Shown here: positions 24,964 through 33,567 of the stretch, piece after piece
Layout: each line of letters starts with the position of its first letter
Position numbering within the stretch: position 1 is the stretch's first letter
Assembly (NCBI GenBank): GCA_027483885.1
Contig: JAIXTO010000160.1
Span: 1-39,544 of the forward strand
Origin: Rhizobiaceae bacterium
GTDB taxonomy: Bacteria > Pseudomonadota > Alphaproteobacteria > Rhizobiales > Rhizobiaceae
Direction: 5' to 3'
DNA: 39,544 nt
Notes under the pieces: generated by a model
What the model was told of the DNA's origin: nothing
Seen by the model: only the letters and a program-made list of their open reading frames with translations
Database searches by the model: none
Program-made: the position numbers and the translations under genes

Positions 24964-24994
24964 GGCATCCTGAAGAGCCTCCTCTTCGGATGCC
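24964..24994. terminator. Strong hairpin between hasE and the convergent lysR gene
   Basis: GGCATCC-T-GAAGAG pairs with CTCTTC-GGATGCC: 13 bp, one bulged T, loop CCTC. It lies 145 nt after the hasE stop and 14 nt before the stop of the convergent LysR gene, so it can end both transcripts. No T-tract follows on either strand. The open frame crossing it (24820-25011) shows no recognisable protein. Confidence 0.5.
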
Positions 24995-25007
24995 GGGATG
25001 GTCCCAC

Positions 25008-25907
25008 TTAATCCTTCACCATGCTGGCTTCGGCATGCAGCCATTGTTCGAAAAGCCGCATCGATTCACTGGGCGGAATGTTGGCAGGCTTCGTGAACCA
25101 GTAGCCATGGTCACTGCGGTAACCCAAGCCTTTGGGATTGACGAGGCGGCCGGCAGCGAGTTCATCGACGATCAGACCTTGCGGGATCAACGCCATGCCC
25201 TGCCCTGCAAGGGCCGCGCGGATCACCATTGTGTAATAGCCGAAACGCATGGTGTGGCGCACCTCCAGCCCGTGCAGTCCATTCGCCTGCACGAGGAACG
25301 GCCAATGGAACGGGGTCTGCGGATGCTCCAGCATCACACCCCGCGCTGCAGCTTCCACCGTCGCGGGATTTCCCAGTTTTTCCCAGTAGGAGGCCGCGCT
25401 GACCAGCCGAATGTCATTGCCGAAAAGATAGGTGCCTTCCTCGTCCGGAGCCGGGGCCACCAGAAAACGCACGTTTCCATCCGGGATTTCGGTCTGTGTC
25501 TTCGACACGAAAGTCGTGAACTGCACCTCGATTTCCGGGTGCGCTTCGGTGAACTGAACGAAGCGCGGCAAAAGCCAGCGATCGCCGAAAATCGGCGGTA
25601 CCTGAAGACGAAGGACACGCGGGCCCGGCTTGAGGCGGGCGACCTTCAGGGCCGCATCTTCCATGGCCTTGATCGCCGTGCGGGCATGTTCGATGTAGAT
25701 AGCGCCCAGTTCGGTTGGAACCATGCCATTTGGCGTGCGCTGGAAAGCCGGGCCTCCGATCAGGTCTTCCAACCCGATCAACTGTTTGCTCACAGCACTC
25801 TGCGACAGCGCAAGCGGCTCTGCCGCAGCACTCGTCGAGCCACGTTCGCCCACAGCCAGCAGAACCTGCAGCGCCGTCATGGAGGGAAATTGCTTGCGGC
25901 CAGACAT
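25008..25907 (-). CDS. LysR-family transcriptional regulator, GcvA-like
   Basis: A 299-residue LysR-type regulator. The N-terminal helix-turn-helix reads PSMTALQVLLAVGERGSTSAAAEPLALSQSAVSKQLIGLE; this start and the substrate-domain pattern resemble GcvA/AmpR-type proteins. The ATG at 25907 is preferred to a GTG two codons earlier. It is divergent from the argininosuccinate-lyase-like operon at 26058, which it very probably controls. A short inverted repeat AGTC-N7-GACT (25925-25939) lies between them but is too small to assign confidently. The inducer is likely the amino-acid-like compound carried by the adjacent ABC transporter. Confidence 0.9.
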   Translation of the reverse strand: MSGRKQFPSMTALQVLLAVGERGSTSAAAEPLALSQSAVSKQLIGLEDLIGGPAFQRTPNGMVPTELGAIYIEHARTAIKAMEDAALKVARLKPGPRVLRLQVPPIFGDRWLLPRFVQFTEAHPEIEVQFTTFVSKTQTEIPDGNVRFLVAPAPDEEGTYLFGNDIRLVSAASYWEKLGNPATVEAAARGVMLEHPQTPFHWPFLVQANGLHGLEVRHTMRFGYYTMVIRAALAGQGMALIPQGLIVDELAAGRLVNPKGLGYRSDHGYWFTKPANIPPSESMRLFEQWLHAEASMVKD

Positions 25908-26057
25908 TCTCACTTCGCCCGTTCAGTCGTTTTCAGACTAATCCTCCGAGACGCGGCTCGCTAGTCGTTTTTGGCATACCCCAATGAATTAACTTCGCTT
26001 GCCCAGTTTAGTGGCGCATGGGAGCGTTGCCTCAATATTAAACACAAGGGAATAATC

Positions 26058-27518
26058 ATGTCGGAGCCGACCCAGCTCTGGGGTGGACGCTTCAAGTCCG
26101 GCCCCTCGGAGGCACTTGCCAATCTTTCGCGCGCACACCCCTCTTTCTTCCGGCTTTACCGGGAAGATCTCGCCGGTTCGCGGGCTCACGCCTCCGAACT
26201 GAAGCGTGCAGGCGTCCTCGACGAGGCAGAATTTACGACGATCCGGGAAACGCTCGACCACATTGAGGGTGATGTGGAAACCGGACGCGAAAAGCCCATC
26301 GCCGCCGACGAGGATATTCACACCTTCCTTGAACGCCTGCTGATGCAGCGCCTCGGTGTGCTGGGCGGCAAGCTGCGTGCCGGGCGCTCGCGCAACGACC
26401 AGACCTCCAACAATACCCGCCTTTATCTGCGCCGCATGGCGCGGGAACTGTCACGCGGCATTGTCGAGATCGAACTGGCGCTCGTCTCGCAGGCCTCACG
26501 GCATTGCGAAACCGTGATGCCGGGTTTCACGCATCTGCAGCCAGCACAACCGATCGTCCTTGGCCATCATCTCATGGCCCATGCACAAAGCCTGCTGCGC
26601 GACCTCGAGCGTTTTGAAGATTTCGACCGTCGCTTCGACCGTTCGCCGCTGGGTGCTGCAGCCCTTGCCGGTTCCGGCATCGCCTGCCGTCCGGACCTGT
26701 CGGCCGTGGAACTCGGCTATAGCGCAGCCTGCGAAAACTCCATCGATGCGGTGTCGGCGCGCGATCATGTCGCCGAATTCCTGTTCATCTGCTCGCTGGT
26801 GACGATCAGCCTGTCACGCCTTGCGGAAGAGATCTGCACCTGGAGTTCCAAGCAGTTCAGCTGGGTGCGGCTGCATGATTCCTATTCGACCGGCTCCTCC
26901 ATCATGCCGCAGAAGAAGAACCCCGACATTGCCGAGCTGACCCGTGGCATGACCGGCACGCTCATCGGCAATATCGCCGGTTTCCTTGCCACGATGAAGG
27001 CAATGCCGCTCGCCTATAACCGCGACCTTGCCGAAGACAAGCGGGCGCTGTTTGAAAGCATCGACATTCTCGAACTGATCCTTCCGGCCTTTGCCGGAAT
27101 GGTCGAGACACTGGAATTTGATGTGGCCAAGCTGCGCGAGGAAGCGCCGAAGGGCTTTACGCTGGCAACCGAAGTGGCGGACTGGCTGGTTTCGCAGAAT
27201 GTGCCGTTTGCGCAGGCCCACGAGATCACCGGCGCCGTGGTGCGCTATTGCGAAGAGCGCGGCCACGACCTTGCGGGCCTTGTCGAGGAAGACCTGCCCC
27301 GCATCGATGCCCGCCTGACGCGCGGCGTTCTCGACGCAATCACGCTGGAAGGCGCGCTTGCAAGCCGCACCGGATTTGGCTCGACGTCGCCGACAAGAGT
27401 GCGCGAACAGATCGAGCGTTTCACCGGCGCACTGGAAGCCAGAAAAGTCTTTGCGGGGAGCAAGGTGAACCTGCCGGGCAGAGTGTCCGCCTCCGAGACC
27501 GCGCGAGGCGTCCGATGA
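26058..27518 (+). CDS. argH: Argininosuccinate lyase paralogue (aspartase/fumarase superfamily C-N lyase)
   Basis: A 486-residue lyase. The superfamily signature GSSIMPQKKNP (279-289, catalytic Ser281) is complete. The fumarate-side GRSRNDQ (109-115) and THLQ with H159 are also present. Differences from housekeeping ArgH are visible: GGKLRAGRSRND where ArgH has KLHTGRSRND, and HLQPAQP where ArgH has HLQRAQP. So the fumaryl-binding half is kept while the amine side differs. It lies beside amino-acid transport genes, not arginine biosynthesis, and overlaps the permease gene by 4 nt (ATGA). I infer an enzyme that eliminates fumarate from an N-substituted aspartate, as EDDS lyase and iminodisuccinate lyase do. 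Plain argininosuccinate lyase activity is not excluded. Confidence 0.85.
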   Translation: MSEPTQLWGGRFKSGPSEALANLSRAHPSFFRLYREDLAGSRAHASELKRAGVLDEAEFTTIRETLDHIEGDVETGREKPIAADEDIHTFLERLLMQRLGVLGGKLRAGRSRNDQTSNNTRLYLRRMARELSRGIVEIELALVSQASRHCETVMPGFTHLQPAQPIVLGHHLMAHAQSLLRDLERFEDFDRRFDRSPLGAAALAGSGIACRPDLSAVELGYSAACENSIDAVSARDHVAEFLFICSLVTISLSRLAEEICTWSSKQFSWVRLHDSYSTGSSIMPQKKNPDIAELTRGMTGTLIGNIAGFLATMKAMPLAYNRDLAEDKRALFESIDILELILPAFAGMVETLEFDVAKLREEAPKGFTLATEVADWLVSQNVPFAQAHEITGAVVRYCEERGHDLAGLVEEDLPRIDARLTRGVLDAITLEGALASRTGFGSTSPTRVREQIERFTGALEARKVFAGSKVNLPGRVSASETARGVR

Positions 27519-28387
27519 CCACATCCGCGCCTCAGCCCGCCTCCAGCGATCAGACATACGAAATCGCCCATCTGAGGCTCGTTCCCAAGCGTCATATCGG
27601 GCGCATGGTGGCCGCGGCCCTAGTTCTGGCCGCTCTTGCCGCCCTTGTGCGCGCCTTCAGCGTCGGGCAGATCGAGTGGTCTTACGTCCGCGACTTCCTC
27701 TTTGCACCGGCGATCCTGCAGGGGTTGCAGAGCACACTGGTGATGACGGTGGCGGCCATGTCGCTCGGCATCGTGCTGGGTGTGGTCATCGCCCTGATGC
27801 GCGTGTCGGGCAATCCGGTGCTCTCCTCCATCGCGGTCGGTTATGTCTGGATCTTCCGCGGCGCGCCGGCACTCCTGCAATTGATGATCTGGTTCAACCT
27901 GGCGCTGATTTTTCCAACCATGGGCATTCCGGGCCTGTTCGAGTTCCGCACCGTCGACATCATGACGCCGTTTGTCGCGGCCATGCTCGGCCTTGGCATT
28001 TCCCAGGGCGCCTATACGTCTGAAGTGGTGCGCAGCGGCCTTCTGTCGGTGGATAGCGGGCAGTATGAGGCGGCCCGCTCCATCGGGATGACGCAGATGC
28101 TGATGCTGCGCCGCATCGTGCTGCCACAGGCCATGCGCGTCATGGTTCCGCCGATCGGCAACGAGGTGATCGGCATGGTCAAGCTCACCTCGCTTGCCAG
28201 CGTCATCCAGTATTCGGAAATCCTGCACAATGCGCAGATCATCTACTTCGCCAACACCCGGGTGCTGGAACTGCTGCTGGTCGCCAGCTTCTGGTATCTC
28301 GCGGTCGTCTCCGTCCTCTCGGTCGTCCAGCATTATATCGAGCAATATTTCGGCCGCGGCAGCAAAGCCGTGAGCGCATCGATGTGA
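27515..28387 (+). CDS. Polar amino-acid ABC transporter permease (HisM/GlnP family)
   Basis: A 290-residue inner-membrane permease with a cytosolic N-terminal tail of about 30 residues and then five or six spans. The conserved cytoplasmic EAA loop is clear: YEAARSIGMTQMLMLRRIVLPQAMR. Other family marks are LQGLQSTLVMTVAAM and YVWIFRGAPALLQL. Such permeases usually work as homodimers here, since only one permease gene is present. The start overlaps the lyase stop (ATGA), showing coupling. The ATPase gene follows after 9 nt. The complex should import the lyase substrate. Confidence 0.93.
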   Translation: MTTSAPQPASSDQTYEIAHLRLVPKRHIGRMVAAALVLAALAALVRAFSVGQIEWSYVRDFLFAPAILQGLQSTLVMTVAAMSLGIVLGVVIALMRVSGNPVLSSIAVGYVWIFRGAPALLQLMIWFNLALIFPTMGIPGLFEFRTVDIMTPFVAAMLGLGISQGAYTSEVVRSGLLSVDSGQYEAARSIGMTQMLMLRRIVLPQAMRVMVPPIGNEVIGMVKLTSLASVIQYSEILHNAQIIYFANTRVLELLLVASFWYLAVVSVLSVVQHYIEQYFGRGSKAVSASM

Positions 28388-28396
28388 GGGGATGAG

Positions 28397-29167
28397 ATGA
28401 GCAAGGAAATCGTTGTAAAGGCCGTGGACGTTACCAAGCTCTTCGGCACGTTCAAGGCGCTCGACAAGGTCAGCCTCGACATCGCCAAGGGGGAAGTCTG
28501 CTGCATCATCGGCCCGTCCGGATCCGGAAAAAGCACTTTTCTACGCTGCATCAACCAGCTGGAAAAGATGAATTCCGGTGCGATCTGGGTAAACGATGAA
28601 CTGGTGGGCTATCGCCGCGAAGGCAATAACCTGCATGAAATCGGCGATGCGGAAATGTCGCGGCAGCGCCGCCGTATCGGCATGGTTTTCCAGCGGTTCA
28701 ACCTGTTTCCGCACAAGACGGCGCTGGAAAACATCATGGAAGGGCCGATCCAGGTTCTGCGCGAACCGGCAAGTGATGTGCGCAAGCGAGCGCAGGATCT
28801 GCTGGTGCGCGTCGGTCTCGGCGACAAGGGCGGGCATTATCCCTCGCAACTGTCCGGTGGCCAGCAGCAACGCGTCGCCATCGCGCGCGCCATGTGCATG
28901 CGCCCCGATCTGATCCTGTTTGATGAACCGACATCCGCGCTCGACCCGGAACTCGTCTCCGAGGTTCTGGAAGTGATGAAGGATCTGGCCGCCAGCGGCA
29001 TGACCATGATCGTGGTGACCCACGAACTGGGTTTTGCCCGCAGCGTCGCCAACACCGTCGCCTTCATGGAAGCGGGCAAGATGGTCGAGGTCGGCCCGGC
29101 ATCTGAGGTTCTCGGCATACCCAAAAGCCCACGCACGGCCGAGTTCATCAAAGCCGTTCACGTCTGA
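28397..29167 (+). CDS. Polar amino-acid ABC transporter ATP-binding protein (GlnQ/HisP family)
   Basis: A 256-residue ATPase. Walker A is GPSGSGKST (39-47), the Q-loop is in MVFQRFNLFPHKTALENI, the signature is LSGGQQQR and Walker B with its D-loop is LILFDEPTSALDPEL. The switch His is in VVTHELGFAR. The LFPH...NI pattern marks the polar amino-acid uptake group. It lies between the permease (9 nt) and the binding-protein gene (79 nt). Confidence 0.95.
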   Translation: MSKEIVVKAVDVTKLFGTFKALDKVSLDIAKGEVCCIIGPSGSGKSTFLRCINQLEKMNSGAIWVNDELVGYRREGNNLHEIGDAEMSRQRRRIGMVFQRFNLFPHKTALENIMEGPIQVLREPASDVRKRAQDLLVRVGLGDKGGHYPSQLSGGQQQRVAIARAMCMRPDLILFDEPTSALDPELVSEVLEVMKDLAASGMTMIVVTHELGFARSVANTVAFMEAGKMVEVGPASEVLGIPKSPRTAEFIKAVHV

Positions 29168-29246
29168 TGGCGAACGGACCGGCCGAAACCGCCTTACGTC
29201 ACACCCAATCCGCCAATCCAACCAGATTCCAACAAGGGGAACTTGC

Positions 29247-30074
29247 ATGAAAACAGCTCTTATCACCCTCGCCGCGATTGTTGCCGCCACGGCGGTACAG
29301 GCCGAAGGCCTGCCGGACCGCATCAAGTCCGCCGGCAAGGTTATCGTCGCCAACCAGCCCAACTACCCGCCGATGGAATACAAGGACCCGGCCACCAACA
29401 CGCTGATGGGGGTCGATATCGACCTTGGCGTAACGCTTGCCAAGCAGCTGGGCACGACCGTCGAATGGGCGGATATCGGCTTCGAGCAGATGATCTCGTC
29501 CCTGCAGACGGGCCGCGTCGACCTCATCCATAGCGGCATGAGCGATCTTCCCAAGCGTCGCGACACTCTCGATTTCGTCGATTACATGAAATCCGGCGCG
29601 CAGTTCTACACCTCCGCAGCCCGCGCTCAGGAGTTCAAGACCCCGGCCGATTTCTGCGGCAAGACGGTGGGCATGAGCCGCCGCACGTCCTTCCCGGACG
29701 AAACGGCAAAGTGGAGCGCTGCCAATTGCGAAGCCAAGGGTCTTGCCGCCATCAAGGTGGTCGGCACCGAAGGCTCGGCCGATGCGCGCGCCCAGTTGAA
29801 GCAGGGCCGCCTCGATGGCGCCGTGCAGGGCTCCGAAACGCTGCCCTACCTGATGACGCTTGAGAAGGATACCTACGCCATCGTCGGCGAACCGATTACG
29901 GCCGTCTACCAGGGCATTGCCTTCTCCAAGAAGGACCCGGAATTGCGCGACGCCTATGCCGCGGCGCTGAAAGCCATCATGGCTTCCGGCGAATATAAGG
30001 CGGTTTTTGCAAAACACGGCCTGGAAGGCACGATGCTGGACGGCATCTACATCAACGGCGAAGCCGTGAAGTAA
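29247..30074 (+). CDS. Polar amino-acid ABC transporter substrate-binding protein
   Basis: A 275-residue periplasmic binding protein of family 3. The signal peptide MKTALITLAAIVAATAVQA should be cut before EGLPDRI. The family signature is visible as GVDIDLGVTLAKQLG, followed by FEQMISSLQTGRVDL. The ATG at 29247 follows AAGGGG. Two cysteines in the second lobe (DFCGKTVG and ANCEAKG) could form a disulfide. Its ligand is likely the compound degraded by the neighbouring lyase. A good terminator follows at 30100. Confidence 0.94.
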   Translation: MKTALITLAAIVAATAVQAEGLPDRIKSAGKVIVANQPNYPPMEYKDPATNTLMGVDIDLGVTLAKQLGTTVEWADIGFEQMISSLQTGRVDLIHSGMSDLPKRRDTLDFVDYMKSGAQFYTSAARAQEFKTPADFCGKTVGMSRRTSFPDETAKWSAANCEAKGLAAIKVVGTEGSADARAQLKQGRLDGAVQGSETLPYLMTLEKDTYAIVGEPITAVYQGIAFSKKDPELRDAYAAALKAIMASGEYKAVFAKHGLEGTMLDGIYINGEAVK

Positions 30075-30099
30075 TCCGGGAAATCCCGCAACGACAATC

Positions 30100-30124
30100 C
30101 CGGGCGCAGCTGACCTGCGCCCGG
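30100..30124 (+). terminator. Rho-independent-like terminator after the binding-protein gene
   Basis: CCGGGCGCAG and CTGCGCCCGG form a perfect 10-bp stem with a 5-nt loop, 26 nt past the stop codon and followed by CCTTTCTCC. It probably cuts expression of the downstream MmgE/PrpD gene relative to the transporter, unless read through. Confidence 0.65.
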
Positions 30125-30175
30125 CCTTTCTCCCGCAGTCGGGCTGGGGGCAGCCTGATTTCCCAAGGACATAGC

Positions 30176-31567
30176 ATGAACCGTCTTCTTGCCGACGCGC
30201 CCATCGACAGGCTTGCGCGTTTCGTCTCGGCGCTCGATTATGACGCCATTCCCGAAACCGCCGTCGCAAAGGCGAAAATCCACATCGCAGATACAATGGG
30301 TGCGGCCATCGCCGGTGCCCGTTCCGTCGAATTCGCCCTTACTGTTAAGGCGATGCAGCCGGTGGGTACCACGCGGCTCTGGGGCACAGGTCTTTGCGGC
30401 TCGCCGCGCGATGCAGCGCTGATCAATGGCGTTGCAGCCCACGCCTTCGAACTGGACGATTCCGGCGGCTGCGACCATTCGGGCGCGGTCATCATGCCGG
30501 CGGTGTTTTCGGCCTTGCAGGAGACCGGCGCACCGGTGAGCGGCAGGCGGATGATCGCCGCCGTTGTCGCAGGTTACGATGCCGGGCGCCGCATCCTTGA
30601 AGCAACGGGCGGTTATGATGCGCATAACAGTCTGGGCTGGCATTCGACCGGCACCTGCGGCACGTTTGCTGCGGCCGCCGCCGTTGCCAACCTGCTTGGC
30701 CTTGATGCCGCAGCAACCCGCGATGCCATGACGCTGGCGACAAGTTTTTCCTCCGGTCTCTGGGCCTTCATCCATGACGGTTCCCAGGCCAAGAAGCTGC
30801 ATGCCGGCCGCGCCGCGGAAGGTGGCCTGCTGGCAGCACGTCTGGCGGCCCAAGGTTATGCCGGCCCCTCCCGCGTGTTTGACGAGGTCTGGGGCGGCTT
30901 CTTTACGTCGTTCAACAAATCCGCATGCGAGCCTCAGCTTCTGTCGGAAGGGCTCGGCGAGGTCTGGAAGGTCAATCGGGCAGTGCTGAAACCCTATGCC
31001 TCCTGCCGCGGTGCCCATTCCGCCGTCGATGCGCTGGAGGACCTGCTTGCCGAAACCGGCCGCGCGCCTGAAGACATCGCCCGCATCGGCCTTCGGATGA
31101 GCGGCATGCTCGCCGACATGTGCGGCGCAAAGGCAGCCGGCGCCATGGCGCCAACCCAGATGAGCCTGCCATTTGCGCTGGCCGCCCGGTGTGTCTTCGG
31201 CACCGCCGGCCTTCAGGCCTATACCGAGGAGCGGCGCAGCCATCCGGCTGTCAAAGCGATGATGGACCGGATCGACATTGCCGTTGATGCATCGATGGAT
31301 GCCATGGCCGAGCCACTGGTGACCCTGACCTTCAGCGACGGCCTGGTTGTCGAGCGAATGGTGCCGCGCGCCACGGGCTCTGCCGAGCGGCCGATGTCGC
31401 CGCTTGCTGTTGCCGCAAAATTCCGCGAGCTTGCTGGCATGAGCATGGCCGAAGACCAGGTGGAAACGCTCTGGCAGAGGCTCGGCCACCTTGAGGAGGT
31501 CCGCGACTGCGCCGAGATCGAGGCGCTGATGGCCGGCCACGCCGACACGCTTCCCACTTTCCGCTGA
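30176..31567 (+). CDS. MmgE/PrpD family protein
   Basis: A 463-residue member of the MmgE/PrpD fold, which includes 2-methylcitrate dehydratase, cis-aconitate decarboxylase and iminodisuccinate epimerase. Landmarks are KAKIHIADTMGAAIAGA at the N-terminus, INGVAAHAFELDDSGG, the GWHSTGTCGTFAAAAAVANLLGL segment and the late KPYASCRGAHSAVDAL. AAGGA precedes the ATG. Nothing nearby suggests the methylcitrate cycle. Its pairing with an argininosuccinate-lyase-like enzyme and an amino-acid transporter is the pairing known from iminodisuccinate breakdown in Agrobacterium, where the MmgE/PrpD enzyme is an epimerase. That role here is inferred. Confidence 0.9.
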   Translation: MNRLLADAPIDRLARFVSALDYDAIPETAVAKAKIHIADTMGAAIAGARSVEFALTVKAMQPVGTTRLWGTGLCGSPRDAALINGVAAHAFELDDSGGCDHSGAVIMPAVFSALQETGAPVSGRRMIAAVVAGYDAGRRILEATGGYDAHNSLGWHSTGTCGTFAAAAAVANLLGLDAAATRDAMTLATSFSSGLWAFIHDGSQAKKLHAGRAAEGGLLAARLAAQGYAGPSRVFDEVWGGFFTSFNKSACEPQLLSEGLGEVWKVNRAVLKPYASCRGAHSAVDALEDLLAETGRAPEDIARIGLRMSGMLADMCGAKAAGAMAPTQMSLPFALAARCVFGTAGLQAYTEERRSHPAVKAMMDRIDIAVDASMDAMAEPLVTLTFSDGLVVERMVPRATGSAERPMSPLAVAAKFRELAGMSMAEDQVETLWQRLGHLEEVRDCAEIEALMAGHADTLPTFR

Positions 31568-31578
31568 AAGGCATCGTC

Positions 31579-32457
31579 ATGACGTTTGATCTCACACCGC
31601 GCCCCCTCAACCCGGCTGCGAAGGCGCCGCAGATGGTCTGGCCGAACGGCGCGAAAAGCGCGCTGTTCATCGGCTTCGACGTTGACGCCGAAACCGCCTG
31701 GATCGGCAACAATCCCTCCAATGTCGACCGCATGGTCACCACTTCGCATGGCGGTTATGACGCGCGCGTCGGCATTGCCCGTATCCTTGGCCTGATGGAC
31801 GAGCTTGGCCTGAAGGCGACCTTTTTCACGCCCGGCTGGACGGCGCTGGCGCATCGCGCCGAATGCGAGGCCATGGTGGCAGCCGGCCACGAAATCGGCC
31901 ATCACGGCTACCTGCACAAGCTGCCGGACCGGACAAAGCTCGATGAAGCCATGGAGGAAATCGACCGGGGTTTCGAGGCCCTGCAATCGGCGCTTGGGGT
32001 GCGTCCTGTCGGTTACCGCGCACCATCGGGGGAGAATTTCCCGGAACTTCTGGCCTATCTCAAAAAGTCCGGCATCCGCTATTCCAGCTCCCTCCGCGAC
32101 GACATCCTGCCCTACCGGCATGGGCCAAGCGATGGTGTGCCCGGCCCGGTCGAGATCCCGGTCAACTATGCCTTCGACGACTGGAACTTTGGCATGACAA
32201 GCCGGACCAGCCCGCGCGCGATCTTCGGGCGTGACATGATCCTGCCACTCTGGATCGACGAATTCGAGGCAACCCATGCCTGGGGCGGGGTGACCACGCT
32301 TGTGCTGCATCCGCAGGTATCCGGCCGGCCGATGCGCTGGCATCTGCTGCGGGATTTCCTGAAACACGTGCTTGCCCGGGGCGATGTGTGGATAGCCACC
32401 GGACGAGAAATCACCGACCACTTCGAGGCGCAGGAAACGGCAGGCCTGTCGATCTGA
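31579..32457 (+). CDS. Polysaccharide deacetylase family protein (PuuE/HpPgdA-like)
   Basis: A 292-residue cytoplasmic protein (no signal peptide) of the NodB-fold carbohydrate esterase 4 superfamily. The metal site is visible: D34 and D36 in IGFDVDAE, and H109/H113 in GHEIGHHGYLH; YRAPSGENF (146-154) is another family motif. The lack of a signal peptide and the pattern point to the PuuE/HpPgdA group, which hydrolyses C-N bonds of small molecules such as allantoin or cyclic imides, rather than cell-wall glycans. It follows the MmgE/PrpD gene by 11 nt, so it probably shares that pathway. Substrate unknown. Confidence 0.87.
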   Translation: MTFDLTPRPLNPAAKAPQMVWPNGAKSALFIGFDVDAETAWIGNNPSNVDRMVTTSHGGYDARVGIARILGLMDELGLKATFFTPGWTALAHRAECEAMVAAGHEIGHHGYLHKLPDRTKLDEAMEEIDRGFEALQSALGVRPVGYRAPSGENFPELLAYLKKSGIRYSSSLRDDILPYRHGPSDGVPGPVEIPVNYAFDDWNFGMTSRTSPRAIFGRDMILPLWIDEFEATHAWGGVTTLVLHPQVSGRPMRWHLLRDFLKHVLARGDVWIATGREITDHFEAQETAGLSI

Positions 32458-32531
32458 ACGACAGCCGGAGAATGAGCTGGCCCCTGCCGGATGCCGCGAC
32501 GGCACCCGAGGGGATCATTTCCCGCGCAAAA

Positions 32532-32570
32532 CCTGCCCGGCGGCAGGCGTGAAGGCCGGCATCGCCGGCC
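32532..32570. terminator. Tandem hairpins between convergent deacetylase and hydrolase genes
   Basis: Two adjacent GC-rich hairpins fill the gap: CCTGCC-CGGC-GGCAGG (32532-32547) and GGCCGGC-ATC-GCCGGCC (32554-32570), the second touching the stop of the leftward hydrolase gene. No T-tracts. They are likely to terminate or protect both converging messages. Confidence 0.45.
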
Positions 32571-33473
32571 TCAGTCATATGCCGAAAGAAAATCCGAGAC
32601 CGTCTTCAGGCAAAGCTCGCGCTCCTCGACATGCGGCATGTGGCTCGACTGGTCAAACAGCACCCAGCGGATATCGGGAACGCGCTCGCGATAGGGGCGC
32701 ACCACCTCCGGCGTCGCCTCGTCATGCGCGCCGGAGATCAGAAGCGTCGGCGCCACGATGCGGTGGAGCCGATCCTCGATGGTCCAGTCCTTCATGGTGC
32801 CGATGACGTGGAATTCCGTTGGACCGTTCATGTTGCGATAGACGGTATTGTCCTCGTCCATGGCCGCAAAGGTGCGGGCCACATCCTCCGGCCAGGGGGT
32901 GACGCGGCAGACATGCCGGTCATAGAAAACCCGGGAGGCGGCGATATAATCAGGATGCGTCAGCGTGCCGGCTGTTTCATGGGCGAGCAGCGTTTCCTGC
33001 ACCTCGGCGGGAAGCGCGTGGCGCAGGCGGTTCGCCTCCGCCACCCAGGTGTGCATATTGGCCGGGGAATTGGCAATGACCAGCGCCTTCAGGCCGGCGG
33101 GTTGCCGCACCGCATGTTCGGCGCCCAGCATGCCGCCCCAGGACTGGCCGAGGAAGGCGTAGCGATCGGCGATGCCCAGATGGGCAAGCAGACTGTCCAA
33201 CTCCTCCAGAAACAGCGGAACCGTCCAGAAATCCGGCCCCTTGTCCGGCAGATGCGTGGACTTGCCGTTGCCGAGCTGGTCGTAATGGATGACGGCGCGC
33301 CCGTCGAGCGCGGCAATGCCCTTGAAGCTGTCCACATAGTCATGCGTGCAGCCCGGCCCGCCATGGGCAACGACAAGCGGCAGGCGGTCGCTTTCGAGAT
33401 TGCCGGTGATGCGATACCAGGTCTGGTAGTCGCGGAATGGCAGGAAACCTTCGCGCGTTTCGACAGGTTGCAC
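32571..33473 (-). CDS. Proline iminopeptidase-like alpha/beta hydrolase (PIP 1)
   Basis: A 300-residue serine hydrolase of family S33. The oxyanion motif HGGPG (37-41), nucleophile elbow GQSWGG (Ser111), acid D251 (GAHDEATPE) and H278 (SSHMPH) make a full catalytic set. The cap motif [14 protein letters not shown] (217-230) is shared with the second hydrolase at 34480. The GTG start has AAGGAG 6 nt upstream. These enzymes release N-terminal residues or hydrolyse amino-acid amides. It is read leftward from a promoter preceded by a lux-box-like palindrome (33540-33555), so it should be induced by the adjacent LuxR protein. Confidence 0.92.
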   Translation of the reverse strand: MQPVETREGFLPFRDYQTWYRITGNLESDRLPLVVAHGGPGCTHDYVDSFKGIAALDGRAVIHYDQLGNGKSTHLPDKGPDFWTVPLFLEELDSLLAHLGIADRYAFLGQSWGGMLGAEHAVRQPAGLKALVIANSPANMHTWVAEANRLRHALPAEVQETLLAHETAGTLTHPDYIAASRVFYDRHVCRVTPWPEDVARTFAAMDEDNTVYRNMNGPTEFHVIGTMKDWTIEDRLHRIVAPTLLISGAHDEATPEVVRPYRERVPDIRWVLFDQSSHMPHVEERELCLKTVSDFLSAYD

Positions 33474-33539
33474 AGTGCGCTCCTTGAATTGGGAAATCCT
33501 TCTGAGCGCACAATAGGGCCGCAGCCGCCGGTGCGGCAG

Positions 33540-33555
33540 CTATCACAACTGATAG
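33540..33555 (-). promoter_or_regulatory. Lux-box-like operator upstream of PIP 1
   Basis: A perfect palindrome CTATCA-N4-TGATAG, 67 nt upstream of the PIP 1 start. Read in the direction of that gene its context is CACC-CTATCA-GTTG-TGATAG-CTG. Only the four central bases differ (by two positions) from the site at 34397. A TATTGT (33515-33510, minus strand) sits where the -10 would be if the box is centred near -42, the normal place for LuxR activation. Confidence 0.75.
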
Positions 33556-33567
33556 GGTGCGGGAGGA

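Noticed and set aside
24820..25011. A 63-codon frame after hasE, considered as a possible hasB remnant or small protein
   Set aside because: No membrane anchor, proline-rich region or TonB-like C-terminus; it runs through the terminator hairpin and overlaps the convergent lysR stop.
25925..25939. AGTC-N7-GACT in the lysR/argH divergent region as a LysR operator
   Set aside because: Arms are only 4 bp and it lies right at the regulator start; such repeats are frequent by chance.
26058..27518. Plain housekeeping argininosuccinate lyase of arginine biosynthesis
   Set aside because: Not excluded, but not favoured: neighbours are transport and MmgE/PrpD genes under a divergent LysR regulator, and amine-side motifs differ from ArgH.
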